Positions 43,359 through 50,098 of a DNA stretch of 55,977 nt are shown here, in pieces. This DNA is from Collinsella sp. (GTDB taxonomy: Bacteria; Actinomycetota; Coriobacteriia; Coriobacteriales; Coriobacteriaceae). The notes under the pieces were generated by a model, which had not been told where the DNA came from, did not search any database, and worked only from the letters and a program-made list of their open reading frames with translations. Where the stretch lies: assembly GCA_019419585.1 (NCBI GenBank), contig DXZQ01000017.1, positions 1 through 55,977 of the forward strand. The letters run 5' to 3'. The first letter of the stretch is position 1. Each line of letters starts with the position of its first letter. The position numbers were made by a program, and so were the translations under genes.

Positions 43359-44369
43359 CTACGCGGTTTTACCCTCAATGAGTTCAACGGGGAGCTTGAT
43401 ATTCGATTCGGGCTTTTCGCCGTTAATGAGAGCAATGATGGATTGCGCCGCGAGCTCTCCGATGCGATCGATATCTTGGCGTACGGTTGTTAAGTCAGGC
43501 ATAAACGTCATAGTGCGGCGGGCACCATCCGCGCCCACGACCTTAATATCGCCCGGAGCGCTCAAGCCGCGCTGCTTCATCACGTTAAGACAGATAGCCG
43601 CCATCGTGTCGTCTCCCGCAAAGATGCCGTCAATATCGGGGTTCTCATCGAGGATCTTCGCAACGACCGCGCTCTTTTCGTCGTCGGGCTTAACGAACTC
43701 AACCTCACGGACAAGCGCGGGCAAACCGGCCTGCTCAACAACATCGAGGTAGGCATCGGTACGCTTATTGGCAGGCATGCGCATGCGGCTATTGCTGCGC
43801 AGGCACAGGATGCGTGAACATCCGTCATCGATCAGGCGACGCGTGGCAAGTTCGCCGATGCTATAGCTGTCGCTCGCAATCTGAACAGAGGCTTCGCCAA
43901 GGTCGCAGTCGATACCAACCAGACTCAAGCCCATCTCGGCATACGCCTCGGCACCGATATTAAGCGAGTTGACGATGACGCCATCAACCATATTGCGTCG
44001 AAGCATGTCGATATAAGAGCGCTCAAGCTCGGGTCGATTGGCGCTATTGCACAGCAGCATCTTAAAACCGTTTTCGGCCAGGGTATGCTCAATGACTTGA
44101 ACCACTTGGGCATGAAACGGACTGCTGACATAGGGGACGATCATACCGATAAGATTCAGGCGACCGTTGAGCATGGCACGGGCGATATCGTTGGGCGTAT
44201 AGTTGATGCGCTTCATCGCGGCATGGACCTTATCGCGGGTCTCTTGGCTAATATAGCCGCGATTATTAAGCACGCGAGATACCGTAGTAGGCGAAACCCC
44301 CGCCACCGCCGCAACTTCCTTGATGCCAGGCTTAGCCGTATCCTTAGAACGAGCACTCTCGCGAGCCAT
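43359..44369 (-). CDS. LacI family transcriptional repressor
   Basis: A 336-residue repressor: helix-turn-helix IKEVAAVAGVSPTTVSRVLNNRGYIS near residue 17, with VSPTTVSRVLN diagnostic, hinge helix NDIARAMLNGR, then a periplasmic-binding-like sensor domain (IGMIVPYVSSPFHAQVV, DDTMAAICLNVM). It lies directly upstream of the GH32/PTS operon on the same strand and there are matching operators before both, so it probably controls the operon and itself in response to sucrose or a fructoside. GGGAGGG precedes the ATG. Confidence 0.9.
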   Translation of the reverse strand: MARESARSKDTAKPGIKEVAAVAGVSPTTVSRVLNNRGYISQETRDKVHAAMKRINYTPNDIARAMLNGRLNLIGMIVPYVSSPFHAQVVQVIEHTLAENGFKMLLCNSANRPELERSYIDMLRRNMVDGVIVNSLNIGAEAYAEMGLSLVGIDCDLGEASVQIASDSYSIGELATRRLIDDGCSRILCLRSNSRMRMPANKRTDAYLDVVEQAGLPALVREVEFVKPDDEKSAVVAKILDENPDIDGIFAGDDTMAAICLNVMKQRGLSAPGDIKVVGADGARRTMTFMPDLTTVRQDIDRIGELAAQSIIALINGEKPESNIKLPVELIEGKTA

Positions 44370-44389
44370 AGCACCCTCCCCCATCAACA

Positions 44390-44406
44390 TGTCATACGTT
44401 TACATA
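44390..44406. promoter_or_regulatory. LacI-type operator upstream of the repressor gene
   Basis: TGTCATACGTTTACATA, 20 bp before the lacI start codon, matches the sites at 43224 and 43241 and suggests autoregulation. Confidence 0.7.
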
Positions 44407-44493
44407 CGAACAAAGCATACCCCAACAAGAGCGGGAAGACGGTAACAGTACAAGTAAGTAAACGACTCATCCAAATAATTAGGAGAGTTCCGC

Positions 44494-44673
44494 CTAAAGG
44501 GTGACTACACAGGACCCCCGCCGGGCCGCTTTGGGTTACTTTCCAAAATATTCCGCAGGACGCAAAGGGCTCCGCCGCGCGAAGCGCGCAGCGGAGCCCT
44601 TTGCATGTCCGAGGACGTTTTGGAAAGTAACCCAAGACGGCCCGGCGATCCTGCGGGAGTTAAACCCCTTTAG
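44494..44673 (-). repeat. Structured palindromic element E5 (after the glycyl radical gene)
   Basis: Minus orientation. Outermost arm 44494-44501 with 44666-44673 (8 bp, including bases of the stop codon); stems 44520-44528 with 44638-44646 (9 bp), 44531-44548 with 44618-44635 (18 bp) and inner 44562-44575 with 44591-44604 (14 bp). Read on the minus strand the core is CGTCCTCG, GAC, ATG, inner stem, C, GTC, CTGCGGAA. Total 180 bp. Confidence 0.92.
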
Positions 44674-44921
44674 AACTTGTTGTGGAAGGTACGCGCAATG
44701 ACCTCGTCCTGCTGCTCCTTGGTGAGCGTGTGGAAGTTCACGGCATAGCCGGAAACGCGAATGGTCAGCTGCGGGTACTTCTCGGGGTGAGCCTGAGCGT
44801 CGAGCAGCGTCTCACGGTTGAAGACGTTGATGTTCAGGTGGTGGCCACCCTTCTCGGCGTAAGCGTCGAGCATGTGGACCAGGTTATCGGCCTGAGTCTC
44901 GGAAACTTCAGAAACCTTCAT
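44670..44921 (-). CDS. grcA: Autonomous glycyl radical domain of pyruvate formate-lyase
   Basis: An 83-residue protein equal to the C-terminal glycyl radical domain of pyruvate formate-lyase. HHLNINVFNRETLLDA near 27 and LTIRVSGYAVNF near 52, with the radical glycine Gly58, then LTKEQQDEVIARTF. It resembles E. coli GrcA/YfiD, which replaces an oxygen-damaged PFL terminus, but here the PFL encoded 85 bp upstream ends without this domain, so the small protein is probably an obligate second chain activated by PflA. It has its own AAGGAG site 7 nt before the ATG. Element E5 overlaps its stop codon. Confidence 0.9.
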   Translation of the reverse strand: MKVSEVSETQADNLVHMLDAYAEKGGHHLNINVFNRETLLDAQAHPEKYPQLTIRVSGYAVNFHTLTKEQQDEVIARTFHNKF

Positions 44922-44944
44922 AATGTGTCTCCTTCGATTGATAG

Positions 44945-45003
44945 GCGCCGGCCGAAACCGGCGCGCTAATCAGTAATCGTTATTGTTAGTATAGCACTAA
45001 CAA
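44945..45003 (-). other. Two hairpins between the PFL core and the radical domain gene
   Basis: TTGTTAGT with ACTAACAA (44983-45003, 5-nt loop) starts 3 bp after the PFL core stop codon; GCGCCGG with CCGGCGC (44945-44964, 6-nt loop) follows. Neither has a T run on the minus strand. They may set the ratio of the two chains by processing or partial termination. Confidence 0.65.
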
Positions 45004-45006
45004 TAG

Positions 45007-47058
45007 TTACTCGCCCAGCTGATCAAGGTCGATATCACCAAAGAACACCTGGTCCTCCTTGCCGAGCGCGCCCGGGATGATGGAGAAGGTGTTGGAGATG
45101 CCGTCCTGAGCATCGCGGAACGGGAGCTTGGAAACCGAAGACAGCGAAGCGATGGCGCCGTGGCTATCGCGCTTGTGCATGGGGTTAGCACCCGGGGCGA
45201 AGGGCTGGCCAGCCTTGCGGCCATCAGGCGTAGAACCGGTCTTCTTGCCGTACACGACGTTGGAGGTGATGGTCAGAACCGAGGTCGTGGGCACGGAGTT
45301 GCGGTAGGTGTCGTTCATGCGGATGTACTCCATGAACTGGTGCACAACGTCGTGAGCGATCTGGTCGACGCGGTCGTCGTCGTTACCGTACTTGGGGAAC
45401 TCGCCCTCGGTCTCGAAGTCGACAATGATGCCGTTCTCGTCGCGGACGGGGTGGACCTTGGCGTACTTGATGGCGGACAGGGAGTCAGCCACGACGGAAA
45501 GGCCAGCAATGCCCGTAGCGAACCAGCGGTGCACGTGCTTGTCGTGCAGAGCCATCTGGATGCGCTCGTAGCAATACTTGTCGTGCATGTAGTGGATGAT
45601 GTTCAGCGAGTTGACGTACACGCCAGCGAGCCACTTCATCATGTCGTTGTACTTGGCCACAACGTCGTCGTAATCGAGCGTATCGCCCTCGACGGCGCGA
45701 TACTTGGGGCCGACCTGCTTCTTGGAGACCTCGTCAACACCGCCGTTGAGTGCGTACAGCAGGCACTTGGCCAGGTTGGCGCGGGCGCCGAAGAACTGCA
45801 TCTCCTTGCCGATGCGCATGGAGGACACGCAGCAGGCAATGCCGTAGTCGTCGCCGTGGTAGACGCGCATGAGGTCGTCGTTCTCGTACTGAATCGAGGA
45901 GCTGGCGACAGAAGTCTTGGCGCAGAACTTCTTGAAGTTCTCGGGCAGACGGGTCGACCACAGAACGGTCATGTTGGGCTCGGGGCTGGTGCCCATGTTC
46001 TCGAGCGTGTGCAGGTAGCGGTAGCTCATCTTGGTAACGAGCGTACGGCCGTCAACACCCATGCCGCCGATGGACTCGGTGACCCACTGCGGATCGCCGG
46101 TAAACAGGGCCTGGTACTCGGGGGTACGGGCAAACTTGACCATGCGGAGCTTCATGATGAAGTGATCCACGAACTCCTGGATCTGCTCCTCGGTGAAGGT
46201 ACCGTTGGCAAGGTCGCGCTCAGCGTAGATGTCGATGAACGTGGAGGTACGGCCGATGGACATAGCGGCGCCGTTCTGCTCCTTGACGGAAGCGAGGTAG
46301 GCGAAGTACATCCACTGGATGGCCTCCTGCGTGTTGGTAGCAGGGTTGGAAATGTCGAAACCATAGGTCTCGGCCATCATCTTGAGCTCGCCGAGGGCGC
46401 GGATCTGCTCCTGCAGCTCCTCACGGTCGCGGATGTTGTCGGCGGTCATGACCGTCGGGGTGGAAGCCTTCTGGGCCTCCTTGTCCTTGATCAGGTAGTC
46501 GACACCGTACAGGGCGACACGACGGTAGTCGCCGATGATGCGGCCGCGGCCATAGCCATCGGGCAGACCGGTGATGATGTGGGCCGAGCGGCAGGCGCGC
46601 ATCTCGGGGGTGTAAACATCGAAGACGCCAGCGTTGTGGGTCTTGCGCTCGAAGGTGTAGCGCTCGACAACGTTCTCGTCGACCTTATAGCCGTGCTGGC
46701 TGGCAGCCTGGCAAGCGATGCGGATGCCACCGTTGACGTGCAGCGCGCGCTTGAGCGGCTTGTCAGTCTGGAGACCGACGATGGTCTCCTTCTCGCGGTG
46801 GGCGTTATCGATGTAGCCAGCGGGGTGGCTCACGATACCCGTAACGGTCTTGGTGTCCATATCGAGGACACCGCCCTGCTCGCGCTCCTTAAGCAGCAGG
46901 TCGAGAACCTCGCCCCACAGCTCCTTGGTACGCTCGGTCGGGCCGGCGAGGAACGACTCGTCGCCCTCGTAGGGGGTGTAGTTCTTCTGGATGAAGTCTC
47001 GGACGTCAACTTCTCCCGTCCAGATGCCTTCCTTGAAGCCTTCCCATGCCTCCTGCAT
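45007..47058 (-). CDS. pflB: Pyruvate formate-lyase core lacking the glycyl radical domain
   Basis: The 683-residue product converts pyruvate and CoA to acetyl-CoA and formate. The catalytic cysteine pair is Cys409-Cys410 in YGIACCVSSM. The barrel motifs FMY-type (QWMYFAYLASVKEQNGAAMS near 248, of which YFAYLASVKEQNGA is typical) and TSTFIDIYAERDL are present. It ends with GALGKEDQVFFGDIDLDQLGE, exactly before the place where single-chain PFLs continue into the radical domain; that part is the next gene. Together the two chains make 766 residues, about the size of E. coli PflB. The ribosome site AGGAG is rather far (about 13 nt) from the ATG. Confidence 0.93.
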   Translation of the reverse strand: MQEAWEGFKEGIWTGEVDVRDFIQKNYTPYEGDESFLAGPTERTKELWGEVLDLLLKEREQGGVLDMDTKTVTGIVSHPAGYIDNAHREKETIVGLQTDKPLKRALHVNGGIRIACQAASQHGYKVDENVVERYTFERKTHNAGVFDVYTPEMRACRSAHIITGLPDGYGRGRIIGDYRRVALYGVDYLIKDKEAQKASTPTVMTADNIRDREELQEQIRALGELKMMAETYGFDISNPATNTQEAIQWMYFAYLASVKEQNGAAMSIGRTSTFIDIYAERDLANGTFTEEQIQEFVDHFIMKLRMVKFARTPEYQALFTGDPQWVTESIGGMGVDGRTLVTKMSYRYLHTLENMGTSPEPNMTVLWSTRLPENFKKFCAKTSVASSSIQYENDDLMRVYHGDDYGIACCVSSMRIGKEMQFFGARANLAKCLLYALNGGVDEVSKKQVGPKYRAVEGDTLDYDDVVAKYNDMMKWLAGVYVNSLNIIHYMHDKYCYERIQMALHDKHVHRWFATGIAGLSVVADSLSAIKYAKVHPVRDENGIIVDFETEGEFPKYGNDDDRVDQIAHDVVHQFMEYIRMNDTYRNSVPTTSVLTITSNVVYGKKTGSTPDGRKAGQPFAPGANPMHKRDSHGAIASLSSVSKLPFRDAQDGISNTFSIIPGALGKEDQVFFGDIDLDQLGE

Positions 47059-47452
47059 TGTGTAACCACGCTCCTAGTTACGTGTAATGCGGCGCTCTCT
47101 CACACCGCTGCTTATTGAATTCTTGAATGTTCGGCTTGCACTACCGGCTTCTTCCGTTCTTCACCACACGTTGGTGCAGGGAAAACGTTTGTCCACCTTG
47201 GAACTACAACCCAAAACCCAAGATTTCACCCGTTTGAGAAGGATAACATAGCGACCCTCTCCATCTGGGCTGTTATATGTTTCTTTTTTTATATCATAAA
47301 GGCGTTTTTTACAAACCCGCAGGAAATGCGAGCGTGAACAACTACCGTTCACCGATTTGTTTGGAATTTTTCCTTGCCTTTGTACGACGTTCACTCTAGC
47401 TGTTATGCCAGCTTTAGCAGGGTAAAGTGTTCCAGAGACCCTACAGAAACTG
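47059..47452 (-). promoter_or_regulatory. Long AT-rich leader/promoter region of pflB
   Basis: About 390 bp without a credible gene, clearly AT-richer than the flanks. It holds a palindrome GTGAAC-N7-GTTCAC (47334-47352), a plausible regulator site, and on the minus strand a TATGAT box near 47293 followed by a T-rich run. A 77-codon reading frame here (47161-47394) has no ribosome site and unusual composition and is not called. Confidence 0.5.
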
Positions 47453-47486
47453 CAGGGCGGCCACGGGATCCCCCGTGGCCGCCCTG
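47453..47486. terminator. Terminator of kdgT
   Basis: A perfect 15-bp stem, CAGGGCGGCCACGGG with CCCGTGGCCGCCCTG and a 4-nt loop, 39 bp beyond the kdgT stop. It lacks a clear T run on either side. Confidence 0.65.
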
Positions 47487-47524
47487 TGGCGTGACTAGTT
47501 TTTAGCTTTGATTGCCGCTTGGCA

Positions 47525-48541
47525 TTAGGCGGCTGAGGCGGCCTTGTCGGTCGTTACCTTGCTGTTGCTCTGCTGGCCCTCAAAATGCTTGTAGCACCAG
47601 CTGGTGACCAGCGGGGTCAAAATAGCAGTCACGATTGCACAGGCAGCAACCTGTGCCGTGGCCGTCGCGAGCACCGCACCGCCGTACAAGGCCTCGTTGA
47701 CGCTTGCCATGGCAGCAGGCGTGGCCACATTGGCTCCGGCGCAGCTCGAAATGGCCGCACCTGCGACACCCGTACCGCCTGTGAGCTTATCGACCGCGAT
47801 AACGGGAATTGCAAAGACCACCGAGCAGATCACGCCGAGCAGAATACCGGGAAGACCACCATTAATGAGCTGGCCAAAGGTCATGGTCGAGCCCATGGCA
47901 AAGAAGACGAGCACGATGATGGCGGAAAGTGCCGGTGCCATCATCTTCTTAAAGCTGGGGAAGAGGTTACCCAGAATAATGCCGACGACGATCGGCAGGA
48001 TGGCGCCCACGAGCGACCAGCCGATCGGAGCCTGACCGGCAGCGCCGAGCACGATCATCGTGACCGGAGGGCCGACAACCAGCGTGGTGATGGCGACGGC
48101 GCCACGCTCGGCCTCATTGCCCATGGTGCCCATCAGACCAGCGTACATAGCGTTGTTGGCGCCGGTGCAAGCGGCCAGCATCACCATGGCAGAGATGCCA
48201 AACAGGTTGTCGTTGAATACATAAAGGATGAGCAGCGACACGGCAACGACCACGATCTGCTTGACGGCGATGATGATGGCGCCGCGGGCAGCGGCGGCAG
48301 GAGCGCTCTTAAACGAAATCGTCGTACCGACGATGAGCAAAAAAGCGCCAACAAGCGGGCCTGCGCCCTGCTGGGTCATGCCGAGCGTAAAGCTGCCGAG
48401 CGTTTTGAACAGGTCGGGGAACAGCGTGTTGAGCAGGCAGCCCAACAAAAGCGGCACCAAAATATTGGCACCCGGGATGGAGGACATCTTAAAGAACGGC
48501 TCCTTTGCCGCCGGCGCCTCCACCGCAGTCGATTCACTCAT
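47525..48541 (-). CDS. kdgT: 2-keto-3-deoxygluconate permease
   Basis: A 338-residue membrane protein with about ten helices matching the KdgT family: SIPGANILVPLLLGCLLNTLFP near 21, with PGANILVPLLLG typical, ACTGANNAMYAGLMGTMG near 123, and SSCAGANVATPAAMASVNE near 270. It imports 2-keto-3-deoxygluconate, a breakdown product of pectin or other uronates, with protons. AAAGGAG precedes the ATG. It lies just after an SDR gene on the same strand with a terminator-like hairpin between them. KdgK and KdgA are not in the window. Confidence 0.88.
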   Translation of the reverse strand: MSESTAVEAPAAKEPFFKMSSIPGANILVPLLLGCLLNTLFPDLFKTLGSFTLGMTQQGAGPLVGAFLLIVGTTISFKSAPAAAARGAIIIAVKQIVVVAVSLLILYVFNDNLFGISAMVMLAACTGANNAMYAGLMGTMGNEAERGAVAITTLVVGPPVTMIVLGAAGQAPIGWSLVGAILPIVVGIILGNLFPSFKKMMAPALSAIIVLVFFAMGSTMTFGQLINGGLPGILLGVICSVVFAIPVIAVDKLTGGTGVAGAAISSCAGANVATPAAMASVNEALYGGAVLATATAQVAACAIVTAILTPLVTSWCYKHFEGQQSNSKVTTDKAASAA

Positions 48542-48598
48542 ATATATCTCCTTTGGATGCATGCGAATCGTAGCCGCACGCGCCTATATCAGAAAGAA

Positions 48599-48630
48599 GG
48601 CGACGGTCCCGAGTCGCAGGAGCCGTCGCC
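48599..48630 (-). terminator. Hairpin between the SDR gene and kdgT
   Basis: GGCGACGG and CCGTCGCC (8 bp, 16-nt loop), followed on the minus strand by TTCTTTCT. It may attenuate transcription from the SDR gene into kdgT. Confidence 0.65.
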
Positions 48631-48649
48631 GAATTAACGTCGCGGGGTA

Positions 48650-49399
48650 TTACCCGTCCAGAACGATGCCACCGTCGCAGTCACCGATCTCGCCGTTCAC
48701 GAAGCTGGCAAGGTCGGAGGCAAAGAAGAGCACCATCTGCGCAGGCTCGCTGGCCTGGGCGGCGCGGCCCAGAGGAATACCGTTGATGATGCGCTGAGAG
48801 TTCTCGTCAGAGAGAATCGAGGTCATATCGGTAAGGGTGAGCGACGGGCACACGGCGTTGCAGCGGACGCCAAACTTGCCGCCTTCCTTGGCGACTGCCT
48901 TGGTTAGACCGTTAACACCTGCTTTGGAGCTGGCGTAGGCAGCGGTGCCGAGCAGGCCGCCGCCGATCTTGCCAGCAACAGAGCTCACGTTGACGATAGT
49001 GCCGGCATGGGCCGCCTTAAAGTGCGGGTACACGGCGTTCATCATGGTAAAGGTGCCATTGAGGTTGATGTCGATGGTGCGACGCCACTCGGTGTCATCG
49101 ATCTCGTCGAACTTCTTGGTGCTGATGACGCCAGCGCAGTTGATCAGGATGTTGGTTTGCGGCAGGTCCGTAAAAATCTGCTCGACGGTCTCACGCGCCT
49201 TGGGCGCATCGGCAACATCGAGCTGATAGAACTTGTTGCCCTCGCCAAGCTCGGCCACAGCGGCCTCGCCCTTAGCAGTGTTCCTTGCGATGAGCGCGAC
49301 GTGTCCGCCGCCCGCGACGATGCCCTTGGCGATCTCGAGGCCAATGCCCTGAGTGCCGCCGGTAACGATCGCGGTTTTGCCCGTGAAGTCAAATGCCAT
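48650..49399 (-). CDS. Short-chain dehydrogenase/reductase, KduD-like
   Basis: A 249-residue SDR. Cofactor motif TGGTQGIG near residue 14, NCAGV near 88, active-site serine in NVSSVAG near 137 and the YxxxK motif in AAYASSKAGV near 154. Its size and position beside a 2-keto-3-deoxygluconate permease suggest a role like 2-dehydro-3-deoxy-D-gluconate or 2-deoxy-D-gluconate 3-dehydrogenase (KduD). SDR substrate specificity cannot be read from the motifs alone. Confidence 0.85.
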   Translation of the reverse strand: MAFDFTGKTAIVTGGTQGIGLEIAKGIVAGGGHVALIARNTAKGEAAVAELGEGNKFYQLDVADAPKARETVEQIFTDLPQTNILINCAGVISTKKFDEIDDTEWRRTIDINLNGTFTMMNAVYPHFKAAHAGTIVNVSSVAGKIGGGLLGTAAYASSKAGVNGLTKAVAKEGGKFGVRCNAVCPSLTLTDMTSILSDENSQRIINGIPLGRAAQASEPAQMVLFFASDLASFVNGEIGDCDGGIVLDG

Positions 49400-49512
49400 G
49401 ACTCCAACCCCCTTGATTCAGGTGTCTCCTTGCGGGAAGTTGGAGCATCGCACGTGGCGATAAATGAGTCCCAGTCGTCATGGTGGTGACAACCCCTCGC
49501 CTAACCGCGGGC

Positions 49513-49540
49513 ATAGTAGTTCTTTGAAACGCTTCAGCAA
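49513..49540 (-). promoter_or_regulatory. Promoter with LacI-like operator for the SDR/kdgT genes
   Basis: On the minus strand TTGCTG (49535-49540) and TACTAT (49513-49518) are 16 bp apart. Between them, overlapping the -35, is TGAAACGCTTCA (49525-49536), a near-palindrome resembling operators of LacI-family regulators. Confidence 0.5.
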
Positions 49541-49602
49541 TTGAATTTTTTAACTCTTTATGCGCTCTTTATATTGCCCACTGCATGAGGCCCGAATATG
49601 CG

Positions 49603-49660
49603 GGTATCATCTTTCACCGAAAATAGTTTCTAGTGTTAGGGGTTTTCGGTGGAAGATACC
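49603..49660 (+). promoter_or_regulatory. Hairpin covering the start codon of the MarR gene
   Basis: CACCGAAAA (49615-49623) pairs with TTTTCGGTG (49643-49651), whose last three bases are the GTG start codon. The stem extends through three more pairs, a 3-nt bulge and GGTATC (49603-49608) with GATACC (49655-49660), codons 3-4. The AGGGG ribosome site is in the 19-nt loop. It could be an RNA switch or the DNA operator of MarR. Confidence 0.75.
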
Positions 49661-50098
49661 GATTTCCATGAGCTTGGGCGTCAGCTCTTAACTGAGTTTG
49701 GCAGCATGCATCAGCGCATTTCGCGCTTTGCGGACAAAGCTCTCGGCGGCGAGATGGCTGTCATGCGCGCCCTCATGCTCGCTGGCGGCTCGCTCACGCC
49801 GAGCGAACTCGCTGATCGCGCCTGGGTCTCGAGCGCCCGTATCGCCAATATCCTACGCGCTCTCGAAGCCAAGGGCTGGGTTGAGCGTGAGCACTCAAAG
49901 ACCGACCGTCGTCGCGTACACGTCACGGTGACCGACAAGGGATTCCATGATCTCGAAATCAAGCGTCGGGAATTCGAGGAACGCACCGCGGCCTTCCTCG
50001 AGCAGTTCGGCGAAACAGATACCCAAGAGATGGTGCGCCTTCTAAGACGTGCCAACGAAATTATCGACCACAACCAAGAAAGGAGAGATGCCGAGTGA
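49649..50098 (+). CDS. MarR family transcriptional regulator
   Basis: A 149-residue winged-helix repressor: GGSLTPSELADRAWVSSARIANILRALEAKGWVER spans the DNA-binding helices (SSARIANILRALEAKG diagnostic) and TDRRRVHVTVTDKG the wing. It is the first gene of an operon with a two-subunit ABC exporter and overlaps the next gene by 4 bp. It probably represses the operon and is released by a compound the exporter removes. The start is GTG, inside an extended hairpin. Confidence 0.9.
   Translation: MEDTDFHELGRQLLTEFGSMHQRISRFADKALGGEMAVMRALMLAGGSLTPSELADRAWVSSARIANILRALEAKGWVEREHSKTDRRRVHVTVTDKGFHDLEIKRREFEERTAAFLEQFGETDTQEMVRLLRRANEIIDHNQERRDAE

Noticed and set aside
21332..44673. Retron non-coding RNAs for the E elements
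   Set aside because: Retrons also have paired ends and long hairpins, but there is no reverse transcriptase nearby, and four copies in gene-end positions do not fit.
21332..44673. Ordinary intrinsic terminators for the E elements
   Set aside because: They lack a T run, are far longer than needed, and share a conserved internal core; other genes here have clear standard terminators.
44670..45009. Frameshift or sequencing error splitting pflB
   Set aside because: The two parts have separate starts, a good ribosome site for the second, and an 85-bp gap with stops and hairpins.
45160..47118. Long open frame (652 codons) antisense to pflB
   Set aside because: It is a high-GC shadow of a strongly conserved gene; its predicted product is Val/Gly/Asp/Leu-rich without motifs.
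47161..47394. Possible 77-residue protein in the pfl leader
   Set aside because: No ribosome site, no recognisable features, and the stretch has promoter-like composition.
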